Shown here one piece after another: positions 15,116 to 23,171 of a DNA stretch of 26,224 nt (position 1 is the first letter of the stretch; each line of letters opens with the position of its first letter). Position numbers and translations under genes: made by a program. A model generated the notes under the pieces. That model did not search any database. It saw only the letters and a program-made list of their open reading frames with translations, and was not told where the DNA came from. The stretch comes from CAYURP01 sp964447175 (GTDB lineage Bacteria; Zixibacteria; MSB-5A5; SM23-73-2): contig CAYURP010000038.1 of the NCBI GenBank assembly GCA_964447175.1, forward strand, positions 1 through 26,224, read 5' to 3'.

Positions 15116-15155
15116 AGTACATGCTACTTAACTTCTCAAAAAAGATAACAAAAAA

Positions 15156-15175
15156 AGCAGGGCTAAAGCCCTGCT
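15156..15175 (-). terminator. Rho-independent terminator of the kinase/regulator operon
   Basis: AGCAGGGC (15156-15163) pairs with GCCCTGCT (15168-15175) around TAAA. In the minus direction it is followed by TTTTTTTGTT. It lies 45 bases past the regulator stop codon. Confidence 0.93.
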
Positions 15176-15219
15176 CTATTAGTTTGGCAATAAGATAATT
15201 GAAGTGCGTAGCCGAGGCT

Positions 15220-16584
15220 TTAGGTCTCGGTCGAATGTGTATCTATTCCCAGCTCTTTGATTAACCGATTGAGATAAGTTCTCTGAATCCCTAAGAGTTT
15301 AGCAGCCTTGGACTGGTTATTGTTAGTTAAAGATAGTGTCTGGGAGATGAACTCTATTTTGAACTTCTTTAAAGCTTCATCCAATGGGATTCCGGGTGAG
15401 ATTTCTTCTTTTGCTTTCTGGCTCAATTGCGGAGGCAAAAGATCGGGAGTGAACGTGTTCCCTGGTGCTAAAACTACTGCCCTTTCCAGGACATTCTGGA
15501 GCTCCCTTATGTTTCCAGGCCAATTATATGTTAAAAAAATCTCCATGGTATTCGGTTCTATAGAGGTTATTCTTTTTTTCATTTCCTGGTTGAATTTCTG
15601 CAGGAAATGGCTGGTTAGGGCAGGGACATCCTCTTTTCTTTTGCGCAAGGGAGGAAGGGTTATGGAGATAACATTTAAACGGAAAAAAAGGTCTTCCCGG
15701 AAGCCTTTCTCCTTTACCCTTTGGTTTAAATCCTGGTTGGTGGCAGCGATTATTTTGGTATCCACAGACAAAGTCTGAGTTCCCCCTACCCTTTCGAATT
15801 CACCAGACTCTAAGAAATGCAAAAACTTTGTCTGAATCACCGGGGATATATCTCCGATCTCATCCAGAAAGACAGTTCCGGTATGAGCGGTTTCCAATCT
15901 CCCTTTTTTCCTCTGGTAGGCTCCGGTAAAAGCTCCCTTTTCGTGTCCGAAAAGATCACTCTCCAGAAGCTGTTCTGATAATGCCACGCAGTTGACATAG
16001 ACAAAAGGTCTATCCTTCCTCGGGCTGAGATTATGAATGGCCCGGGCTAACACCTGTTTGCCGGTACCGCTTTCTCCCTGGATCATAATGGTGGATTTGG
16101 TATGAGCTACTTTTTGAACTAACTCCTTGATTTTTTTCATCTCAGAGCTTTCACCCCAGACCATGCCATACTCTCTGTCTATTTCCTCTTTCAGGTATTC
16201 TTTTTCGCTGACCAAGTTTTTTCTTTCCAGAGCCTTTTGAATGGTCAAGAGAATATGTTCGGGTTCACAGGGCTTGGGTATAAAATCATATGCTCCCTTT
16301 TTCATAGCCTCAACTGCTTTCTCGATGGTAGCAAACGCAGTAAGCATTATAACCAATACTTCGGGATCTTCTTTTTTCATTCTGGTCAGAGTTTCTATTC
16401 CATCCAACTTAGGCATCATCATATCCAAAAGCACCATATCCGCACCTTCTTTTCTGAATTTATCCAGACCCTCCTCTCCGTCCTCAGCAGTTGATACCCG
16501 GTACTGATGAAACTTCAACCTCTTGGCTAAAAGGGTTCTTATCTGAGGATCATCATCCACTATCAATATCTTTTCCTGGGACAT
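15220..16584 (-). CDS. NtrC-family sigma-54-dependent response regulator
   Basis: The protein has 454 residues with three domains. The receiver (1-120) has Asp9-Asp12 acidic residues, phospho-acceptor Asp54 in LLDMMMP and Lys104 in PKP. The AAA+ sigma-54 interaction domain has Walker A GESGTGK at 170-176, GAFTGA at 217-222, Walker B FLDE at 239-242 and RxDLFFRLNV further on. The C-terminal Fis-type HTH (about 415-448) reads NNQSKAAKLLGIQRTYLNRL. It should bind upstream elements when phosphorylated and remodel sigma-54 RNA polymerase. AAAGGTGAG precedes the ATG. The kinase gene ends 20 bases upstream in the same operon. Four sigma-54 promoters in the genes just downstream are its obvious candidate targets. 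Confidence 0.97.
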   Translation of the reverse strand: MSQEKILIVDDDPQIRTLLAKRLKFHQYRVSTAEDGEEGLDKFRKEGADMVLLDMMMPKLDGIETLTRMKKEDPEVLVIMLTAFATIEKAVEAMKKGAYDFIPKPCEPEHILLTIQKALERKNLVSEKEYLKEEIDREYGMVWGESSEMKKIKELVQKVAHTKSTIMIQGESGTGKQVLARAIHNLSPRKDRPFVYVNCVALSEQLLESDLFGHEKGAFTGAYQRKKGRLETAHTGTVFLDEIGDISPVIQTKFLHFLESGEFERVGGTQTLSVDTKIIAATNQDLNQRVKEKGFREDLFFRLNVISITLPPLRKRKEDVPALTSHFLQKFNQEMKKRITSIEPNTMEIFLTYNWPGNIRELQNVLERAVVLAPGNTFTPDLLPPQLSQKAKEEISPGIPLDEALKKFKIEFISQTLSLTNNNQSKAAKLLGIQRTYLNRLIKELGIDTHSTET

Positions 16585-16604
16585 AAACTCACCTTTCTCT
16601 TGGG

Positions 16605-19100
16605 TTAGCCTTCCGGCAGGGTGAAGCTGAATTTCGCACCTTTAGTTGTTCCGGGTGGGGGACTTTCCACCTTTATCTCCCCTTGGTGAAGATGCACTAA
16701 ATTTCTCACAATATCCAGCCCGATACCCAAGCCCTTCTCTGCAGATGCTCCATTGGGCGTAAGCTTTTGGAACCTCTCAAAAATCTTTTCTAAATTCTGG
16801 GGTAATATTCCAGCTCCGCTGTCTGCAACCGAGATCTCCACCATTTTCTTCTCCTTTATCTTTTTTGCAGAAACAGAAATTTTACCCCGGGAGGGAGTGA
16901 ATTTTATGGCATTATCCAGAAGATTGAGAAGAATCTGCAATAGACTGTGTTTATCTGCATAGACAAAGGTATTTCCAAACTTATCTTTGAATAAGTCAAT
17001 GTCCTTTTTCTCAGCTACGATTTTCATAATCCCACAGGCTTCATCCACCACCTGATTTAAAGGGAGTTTCTCTTTATTTAGGACTATCCTTTGTGATTCA
17101 CTCATGGACAAGGTTAAAAGATTGTTTATCATTCGGGTAACGTGCAGAGTGCTCTCTTTAACCATTTCAAGATTTTTTCGGCTCTCCCCTGAAACCTCTC
17201 CGCACACACCCTGCAGTATATTATCCACTGAAAATTTAATTGAGGTCAAAGGGGTCCTCAGATCATGGGAGACGTTAGAAATAAATTTGGTCCTGAGTTT
17301 ATTTAACTCTTCCAATTTCTCCTTTTCCAATTTCTCAGCCATTACCCTTTCTCTCATTTTGATAGTTTGCAGAGCCTGACCTACTTCCTGCACCATCAAG
17401 GAAATCAGCTCCAAATCCTCTGCAGAATACCTGACTTTTGATTTCTTCTTGCCTATTAAGAGAAAACCAAATAGCTCTTCTTTTTCTATAATGGGAAAGG
17501 ATAACTTGATTTCAAATTCATTTAGAATTTGACTCTCCAGCAAAACTGAAATCTCTCTGAATTCGGTGGAACCTTTAGCTCCCTGGATTTTTTTGGTTTT
17601 AAACAATTCAGAGAGCAAATTTATTTTCCCCGCTTCGACTTTATCTACTTCCTCTTCAGAAAAACCGAGCGATTTAGCTATTTTGAACTCCCTTGACTTG
17701 TCTTCTTTAAGGAATATGAATGCTCGCTCGGCAGCCAGCAGAACATCAAGTTTTCTTAAAAGCAACTCTAAAAGCTCATCCCGGGTGAATGTAAGGTTAA
17801 CCTGACGGATGAACTTCTGGATAGCTTTTCGGTAATCATATCTCACCCGGTAAATAGTTCTCTCCACAAATGCTCTTATCCTGTTTTTAGCTGGAGTGAA
17901 AATTAAAGCAGCTATTATACCGGCTAAGATAAGAAACAGATTCCCATGATATCCCGTGATCTTGTGGAAGACCTGGCCTAATAATCCAACTACGAAAAGA
18001 TAAATACCCACAATAAACCCGGCTAAAAGGGAATATAGAAGACTCCGGCGGATGACCACGTCTATGTCCATAACCTGATACCTAAGGATAGAGAAAGCAA
18101 AGGAGATCGGAATCAATAACATAAAGAGATAATTGACCATCTCTGGTATAAGGGATCGATTGAACAAAACATCAGGCAGGGTATGTAAAAAAATAAAGGG
18201 GAATGTTCCCACCACGATTCCCCAGAAGATCCATCTGATTTTTCTTTTATCCTCCAGAAATTCCAAATTTTTGTAGGTTTGATATAAAACCCCAATACCC
18301 AAAAGTACATAGGCCACCAGATATATTCGGAAATAAAGAAAAAGGGTCTTATATGCCTCAAACAAAGACAGGGAGTTTGCTGAAATTGATCTCCAGTAAA
18401 ATATCTCCATCAGAACTATAAGCATCAAACTGGGAAGGTACAGAGCATGGATTAAATGTTTTCTCTGGATTGAGATTTCCTCCTCGCGAGGGAAAACAAT
18501 GGAGAAATGAAAGAACAGGGCTGGTATAAGAGTGTATGCAATTATCTGCAAAAAGGGCAAAATGAAGCTCAACCCATAGGGACCATAGGGAAAACCCTCC
18601 CAGGATATGAACAAAGCCAGAGCAAACGAAAAGGATGCGATTAAGAAAATCGTTGCTATCCGGCTTCTGGGACTTTTAAAAAATACGAAAACGCCAACTC
18701 CCCAGAGGAAAAGACCGGCCAGGAAATTGACCAGTAAAAATAAAGGACCATTCCTTCTCTCTAAGGGGACTCTTATGTCGATTAACTCACCTTGTCTTTG
18801 CAGGGTCAAATTAACCGATTGGTTCATTCTTTTCTGGTCTATAAAGAAGTTCAGATCGCTTTCGTTTTGAATTGGATTATCATCGACTTTTAAAAGAAGG
18901 TCACCGCTTTTCAGGCCAGACCTTACGGCTTGGCCATCAACAGGAAGCTGGATTATCTTAAGGTGAGCCTCTGTTTTTTCCATAAAAGCTTTAAGTCCAG
19001 GCCGTTCATATAATCTGACAGTGCCCCAAACGCCTATTATTAGAACCAGAACGGCAATGAAGAGAAAAATTGAAGGTTGTTTTTTCCCTTTAGCATTCAT
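16605..19100 (-). CDS. Membrane histidine kinase with PDZ, multi-helix membrane and GAF domains
   Basis: The protein has 831 residues. An N-terminal membrane anchor (10-29) is followed by a PDZ-like domain (about 50-112, with AVRSGLKSGDLLLKVDDNPI) that would face the periplasm. Then come a block of about eight to nine helices (115-405) and a juxtamembrane motif (FVERTIYRVRYDYRKAI). A GAF-like domain (430-580) precedes HisKA, with His612 in SHDLRTPL. The HATPase has an N box NLLDNAIKF, G1 DSGAGI and G2 GLGIGLDIV. It should phosphorylate the regulator encoded 20 bases downstream. A PDZ sensor suggests recognition of exposed peptide C-termini, hence envelope or protein-folding stress, but this is inference. 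The Shine-Dalgarno is weak. No sigma-54 site was found upstream. Confidence 0.93.
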   Translation of the reverse strand: MNAKGKKQPSIFLFIAVLVLIIGVWGTVRLYERPGLKAFMEKTEAHLKIIQLPVDGQAVRSGLKSGDLLLKVDDNPIQNESDLNFFIDQKRMNQSVNLTLQRQGELIDIRVPLERRNGPLFLLVNFLAGLFLWGVGVFVFFKSPRSRIATIFLIASFSFALALFISWEGFPYGPYGLSFILPFLQIIAYTLIPALFFHFSIVFPREEEISIQRKHLIHALYLPSLMLIVLMEIFYWRSISANSLSLFEAYKTLFLYFRIYLVAYVLLGIGVLYQTYKNLEFLEDKRKIRWIFWGIVVGTFPFIFLHTLPDVLFNRSLIPEMVNYLFMLLIPISFAFSILRYQVMDIDVVIRRSLLYSLLAGFIVGIYLFVVGLLGQVFHKITGYHGNLFLILAGIIAALIFTPAKNRIRAFVERTIYRVRYDYRKAIQKFIRQVNLTFTRDELLELLLRKLDVLLAAERAFIFLKEDKSREFKIAKSLGFSEEEVDKVEAGKINLLSELFKTKKIQGAKGSTEFREISVLLESQILNEFEIKLSFPIIEKEELFGFLLIGKKKSKVRYSAEDLELISLMVQEVGQALQTIKMRERVMAEKLEKEKLEELNKLRTKFISNVSHDLRTPLTSIKFSVDNILQGVCGEVSGESRKNLEMVKESTLHVTRMINNLLTLSMSESQRIVLNKEKLPLNQVVDEACGIMKIVAEKKDIDLFKDKFGNTFVYADKHSLLQILLNLLDNAIKFTPSRGKISVSAKKIKEKKMVEISVADSGAGILPQNLEKIFERFQKLTPNGASAEKGLGIGLDIVRNLVHLHQGEIKVESPPPGTTKGAKFSFTLPEG

Positions 19101-20010
19101 CTTAGCTCAACTTAGATAAATCTCAGTTTACTCTGCTAAAACCGCGTCAAATCTAAGAAAAGACTTCTCAAGTTGTAACTCAGAATAATAGTTCATTTTT
19201 AAATAATCTTAAGTCCTTTGAACTGTCAAGGGAAATATTCTTCAGGTTTGTTAATTATCTTATTGTTACTAACTAAAACCAAATAATAGAACTAATAACC
19301 AAAACCTTTTAACCTGTTTAAATTTTTGAGATCAAATTATTTAAAAAAACAGTCTGTTTCTAGGATATGATGGAATTAGTGGGGTGGGGGGTGCTCGAAT
19401 CCGATTTGAACTTCTCTTTAACTCATTAAGAAATGGGCTACTGTAAAGAGAGACAAAAAAATTCAACTTTGTGGTAGCCCACCATAACCCATAAAAACCC
19501 AAGAAAATCCAACTTCAATTGAAACAATTTGAGCCTAACTCAAGTCAGGTTCCTCGTAAGTTCTTCTCTTTAAAATAGCGGGAGCATGATTTGAACTCCT
19601 GTTACCACCAAAAGAACAGTAAAGATAAGAAAAATTAAAAGGGAATTGGTTTCGGTCCAAAAAGACTATATAACGACAAAGTCACGAAAAGGAAATTGCT
19701 ATAGAGAGTCCTGTGTCAACTTTGTGCCATCTTTAAGTCAAAACAACCAAAACTAATTCAAAACAACCGTAAAAGCCAAATCTTTTAACATCAAACTGTT
19801 AGCCTTTAATATGATGCCAAACGGCAGGTTACGAAAACGCTCATTTTCGCTCCCCCTCTCTCCGCATTTTACTAACCGCATCTACTCAATTCATTAGCAT
19901 TAAGGGCTGAGAGTATAGTTGTCAACCTCGATAATTCCTACTGCTGAAGCATCAAAAAATCTTATAATGCAAGACTATTTGTTTGATCCTCAAGTTTTAT
20001 TTATCTATTT
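19101..20010. other. Long non-coding stretch (about 900 bases) with repeat relics
   Basis: No open frame resembles a protein. Visible items are: an inverted repeat TGGGCTAC (19434-19441)/GTAGCCCA (19474-19481); a palindrome related to the one at 86-113; and two short stretches that, read on the minus strand, contain GTTCAAATC like a tRNA T loop (19391-19416 and 19578-19602) without the rest of a tRNA. These could be scars of past integration at tRNA genes. Somewhere near 19100-19200 there should be a promoter for the kinase operon, but I cannot place it. Confidence 0.5.
19531..19552. repeat. Diverged copy of the 86-113 palindrome
   Basis: GAGCCTAACTCAAGTCAGGTTC resembles the central part of the 28-base palindrome at the window start (CCTAACTTAAGTTAGG flanked by GAA/TTC). 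Two related copies 19 kb apart suggest a dispersed short palindromic family. Confidence 0.5.
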
Positions 20011-20103
20011 TGGACTCATCCCCTAGCCCCTTCTCTCATAAAGAGAAGGGGAACGTTAGTCCCTCTCTTTCTAAGAGAGGGACGCAGGGTGAGTTAGAAT
20101 CCA
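20011..20103 (+). repeat. 93-base palindromic direct repeat, left copy
   Basis: Starts TGGACTCATCCCC and ends GGGTGAGTTAGAATCCA. It contains two hairpins, CCCCTTCTCT/AGAGAAGGGG and CCCTCTCTT/AAGAGAGGG. It has the same orientation and length as the copy at 20473-20565. The DUF559 gene's stop codon and last nine or so codons lie inside it. Confidence 0.85.
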
Positions 20104-20481
20104 TTCAAGCTTCTCTAATTCTTTCTCAATATTTCTCTCAATTTCTTCATTGCTAAATCTGACAACTTCAATACCCAAATTATTGATTATATATGTCCTT
20201 AACTCATCATTCTCCTTCTGACGTTTATGAATCTTACCGTCAATCTCCACCACCAATCGATTTTCATGGCAATAAAAATCTGCAATAAAGAATGTTTTCT
20301 TGTTCATATACCTAAAGAAAATGGGATATTGGCGAAGAAACTTCTTACCCAATAGCTTTCTGTTCCGAACCACAAGCCAAAATAATTGCTCACTCTTGGT
20401 TGACATTTTCCTTAGTTCCCTGCAGAGTTCTTTGGCAATTTGAAAAATCTCTTTCTTCATAACCATATTCTGTGGACTCAT
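20071..20481 (-). CDS. DUF559-family endonuclease-like protein
   Basis: The protein has 136 residues. The DUF559 (Vsr/PD-(D/E)XK-like) pattern is clear: a leading LRKMSTKSEQLFWLVVRNRK with the conserved acidic residue (Glu31), then KKFLRQYPI, FIADFYC, the catalytic-type LVVEIDGKIH, and VVRFSNEEIERNI near the end. Members are small presumed nucleases of unknown biological role. Start and stop codons both lie in flanking 93-base repeats. The repeat supplies an AAGGGG-like ribosome site seven bases before the ATG at 20481, and the C-terminal LTHPASLS. Alternative in-frame ATGs at 20466 and 20460 lack a ribosome site. The arrangement suggests a mobile or repeat-propagating unit. Confidence 0.85.
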   Translation of the reverse strand: MSPQNMVMKKEIFQIAKELCRELRKMSTKSEQLFWLVVRNRKLLGKKFLRQYPIFFRYMNKKTFFIADFYCHENRLVVEIDGKIHKRQKENDELRTYIINNLGIEVVRFSNEEIERNIEKELEKLEWILTHPASLS

Positions 20482-20565
20482 CCCCTGACCCCTTCTCTTA
20501 AAAAGAGAAAGGGAATGTTAGTCCCTCTCTTTCCAAGAGAGGGATTTAGGGTGAGTTAAAATCCA
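20473..20565 (+). repeat. 93-base palindromic direct repeat, right copy
   Basis: Starts TGGACTCATCCCC and ends GGGTGAGTTAAAATCCA, with two hairpins as in the left copy. It provides the start region of the DUF559 gene and, on the other side, the last codons (DFNSP and the TAA) of the prolyl oligopeptidase gene. Confidence 0.85.
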
Positions 20566-22708
20566 CACCCAGCCGATCGAATAGGAATGCGTACACATCG
20601 GCATTGAGCGCAATGTTTTCGCTCATGGCGCTACCGATACCGTGACCGGATCCGGAACTCATTCTCAGCAGCACATAGCCCTTTGAGCTGGTTGCTACCT
20701 GGAGACGGGCGGCCATCTTACGCGAATTAGAGGGATTGACCCGACCGTCATTCTCGTCGGCCGTCAACAAGACGTCTGGATAGTGCATTCCGTCGACCAC
20801 ATTGCGGTAAGGTGAATAGGCATAAAGCGCCTTGAACTGCTCAGGATCTTTGACTGTGCCAAATTCGGTAACGTTGAACTCGCCATTCGGGTCCAACTCC
20901 ACCCGCAACACATCCAGAACGCCTTTTTGGCATACGACTGCCCGGAAGAGATCAGGATGTTGGGTCATCGTTGCGCCTACCAGCAACCCACCATTACTGC
21001 CTCCCCTGATGGCCAGTTTCGACGGGTTGGTATAGCCCGCATCAATTAAATATTGGGCACATGCAGCAAAATCGTCAAACACGTTCTGCTTGTTGATCAG
21101 GTTGCCAGCCCTGTGCCATTCCTCGCCAAACTCGCCACCCCCACGGATATTTGCAATTACATATACGCCGCCTTGATCCAACCACAGACTGAGGGTGCGA
21201 TCGTACCAGGGTGTCTGGCTTGAGCCATAACCACCATAGCCATAAAGAATGGTTGGGTTATTACCATCCAGCCTGGTGCCTTTTCTACGGATGATATTCA
21301 TGGGGACCTGGGTGCCATCCTTTGAGGTTGCAAACTCGCGCTTCACCTCGACATCGCTAAAGTCCGCCGGGGAGGTAACATATAAAGCTGTGCGTAAGGA
21401 CTTTCCCTGTGTGGGTTCGTAGGTGTAGCAGGCCGGAGGTTCTATAAAGCTGGCGTTGGTATAGAGGATACTGTCTCCTTCCAGAGAAACCATCCCCCAT
21501 ACCGATGAAACCAGCATAAGGGGTACAAATTCTTGAAAATGGCCCGCTTGATCCAGCACACGAATCTGGGAGGGTCCGCCTGCCAGGTCCTGAACATAAA
21601 TCTTGGTGGCAGTGGGTAGGAAACTCTGGATAACCACTTCGCTTTCAGTTACCACTTCATTGGCCTGAGACAGTCTCGTTTCCCCCTGGGGGAGGCAAAG
21701 GATCTTGCCCCGGGGAGCGTTTTTGTGAGATAGCAAATAGAGCGAATTATCTGGCCCGAATTTGCTCCGATTGATCATATTCGAAAACCGGGTAACTTGT
21801 TTCCATTCTCCCGAGGAATCAAGTAGATAGTGTGCAAACTCTCCTCCATCACCATTGGCTACGATTGCTAAAACATATTGGCAATCATCTGATGTTTCGA
21901 ATTCGATCTCAGCAATCCGCGGAAATTCCTCTCCAATTACATAAGTATCCTCTTCTGTTGACGTGCCCAGCCGGTGATAATAGACCTGCTGGTAGAACCG
22001 CATGTCTTCAGGCGGGCGCTCGTTTTTGCGAGGGTAGTGGGTATAGTAGAAACCTGAGCCGTCTGCTGTCCAGGCAACGTCACCTCCGGCAGTGGGACCA
22101 TTAACCCGGGGAATCACATCCGGAAAGCTTTTGCCTGTGGCAACATCGTATACATGAACATCCCCATCCTCAGTTCCGCTCTGGGAAAGCGATATTGCAA
22201 CCATTCGTGCATCAGGAGACACAACGTAGAAATCGATTGATGTTTTACCTGTAGCATCCAGTTGATTGGGATCTAAAATCACCTGTTCGGTGCTCAGATC
22301 GAAGGGCGATTCCAATTTGACCAGCAAGGGCTGATCTTTTGGTGGTTGCCTCTTGATGGCGAAAAGTAAACCTTTGTGGTATTGGAACCGATAGTATTCC
22401 GGCGATGCATCATTATACAGCTCCTGCAGTCGTCTGGCAATTGCTTCACGAGCAGAAATGTGGTCTAATACCCAGCGAGCGTATTTGTTCTGTGCTTCGG
22501 CCCAATTACGGACTTCAGGATCGTTGCCATTTTCCAGCCATTGGTAGTTATCGATAACCTCCACGCCATGATATGTGTTGGTAACTGGTATGACTGGCGT
22601 TTCGGGCAGCCGAGGCTGGTTGCTGGAACAGCTAATCAACACCAAACATGCACCTAATGTAATAACTACAGCACTCAGTACTATTGCTGCATGTGTTTTG
22701 AGATTCAT
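20546..22708 (-). CDS. Prolyl oligopeptidase (S9A family), exported lipoprotein
   Basis: A serine peptidase of 720 residues that cleaves short peptides after proline. The N-terminus has a hydrophobic signal with lipobox candidates ending at Cys27 (LISC) or Cys21 (LGAC), so it is probably lipid-anchored in the envelope. An N-terminal propeller region carries PxTxxYHGVEVIDNYQWLE, the usual S9A opening. The catalytic triad is Ser571 in GGSNGG, Asp654 in ENDGRV and His689 in SGHG. GGGAGG precedes the ATG. By eye it is richer in G and C and uses more C/G-ending codons than its neighbours, which could indicate transfer. The stop codon lies inside the right 93-base repeat, so the original C-terminus may have been replaced by repeat sequence. 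It appears to be a single-gene unit. Confidence 0.95.
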   Translation of the reverse strand: MNLKTHAAIVLSAVVITLGACLVLISCSSNQPRLPETPVIPVTNTYHGVEVIDNYQWLENGNDPEVRNWAEAQNKYARWVLDHISAREAIARRLQELYNDASPEYYRFQYHKGLLFAIKRQPPKDQPLLVKLESPFDLSTEQVILDPNQLDATGKTSIDFYVVSPDARMVAISLSQSGTEDGDVHVYDVATGKSFPDVIPRVNGPTAGGDVAWTADGSGFYYTHYPRKNERPPEDMRFYQQVYYHRLGTSTEEDTYVIGEEFPRIAEIEFETSDDCQYVLAIVANGDGGEFAHYLLDSSGEWKQVTRFSNMINRSKFGPDNSLYLLSHKNAPRGKILCLPQGETRLSQANEVVTESEVVIQSFLPTATKIYVQDLAGGPSQIRVLDQAGHFQEFVPLMLVSSVWGMVSLEGDSILYTNASFIEPPACYTYEPTQGKSLRTALYVTSPADFSDVEVKREFATSKDGTQVPMNIIRRKGTRLDGNNPTILYGYGGYGSSQTPWYDRTLSLWLDQGGVYVIANIRGGGEFGEEWHRAGNLINKQNVFDDFAACAQYLIDAGYTNPSKLAIRGGSNGGLLVGATMTQHPDLFRAVVCQKGVLDVLRVELDPNGEFNVTEFGTVKDPEQFKALYAYSPYRNVVDGMHYPDVLLTADENDGRVNPSNSRKMAARLQVATSSKGYVLLRMSSGSGHGIGSAMSENIALNADVYAFLFDRLGVDFNSP

Positions 22709-23171
22709 AGTATACCTCCCTCAGGTATGGTTTACCACAGTGGCAGACACTTGGTTAATAGATATGTTCCTCAAGTTTTTACAAAATCTTGTAAATTAAA
22801 ATAGTCTCGCTAATCGTTTTATCCCAAACTAATACATATCAATATTTTACTCAAAAACAACTGAATGTCAACCAAAAAGTTGAGTGGCTATAAGACATTA
22901 GGATAATTCGGCTGGCTACCCAGCCATACTGGGTTTTTTAATCTGGGAATGGGCTGATGCAGATGGAAACAAGGATTGTTTATTCACTTATCCTGTAAAT
23001 CTGAATCTGAGCCTGCTGAATTTTTTTTTTACTGATTCCGATAGCTAAAAAAGGCTGAGTAAGCTCTAATTTAATAAAAGGTGGGGCATATTCAATATCT
23101 TTCAAAAGAAAATCAACTTCGAACTGGAACAAATTCTATTTGAGATCAAAAGTTTTTGATTGACAGTATAA
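22709..23171. other. Non-coding region with a plus-strand terminator-like hairpin
   Basis: No gene is seen. ACCCAG (22918-22923) and CTGGGT (22929-22934) form a hairpin followed by TTTTTT, a terminator shape on the plus strand, although no plus-strand gene lies just upstream. The rest is AT-rich. The promoter of the prolyl oligopeptidase must lie near 22730-22800 but is not distinct. Confidence 0.45.
22918..22939 (+). terminator. Terminator-like hairpin without an obvious upstream gene
   Basis: A six-base stem, ACCCAG/CTGGGT, with a CCATA loop and an immediate T run. It may end a lost or unrecognised transcript, or act on antisense transcription against the oligopeptidase promoter region. 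Confidence 0.5.

Larger units (their letters stand above)
14957..15219 (-). other. Spacer between the regulator gene and the radical SAM/methyltransferase promoter
   Basis: No gene is seen. It contains the upstream element (15076-15115), a possible second half-site ATTAGACTTGATAT at 15031-15044 (compare ATTAGACTGGTATG at 15086-15099, 55 bases away), an AT-rich stretch near 15000 resembling that of the sister promoters, and the regulator gene's terminator. Confidence 0.5.

Noticed and set aside
19101..19260. Sigma-54 promoter for the kinase/regulator operon
   Set aside because: I searched for GCA(A)-N-TGCCA on the plus strand (the reverse of -24/-12) and found none with correct spacing, so the operon is probably sigma-70 driven.
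19578..19602. Complete tRNA gene on the minus strand
   Set aside because: Only a T-loop-like GTTCAAATC is present; no acceptor, D or anticodon arms can be paired.
22709..23171. Riboswitch upstream of the terminator-like hairpin
   Set aside because: No recognisable riboswitch core is seen and no plus-strand gene follows closely.
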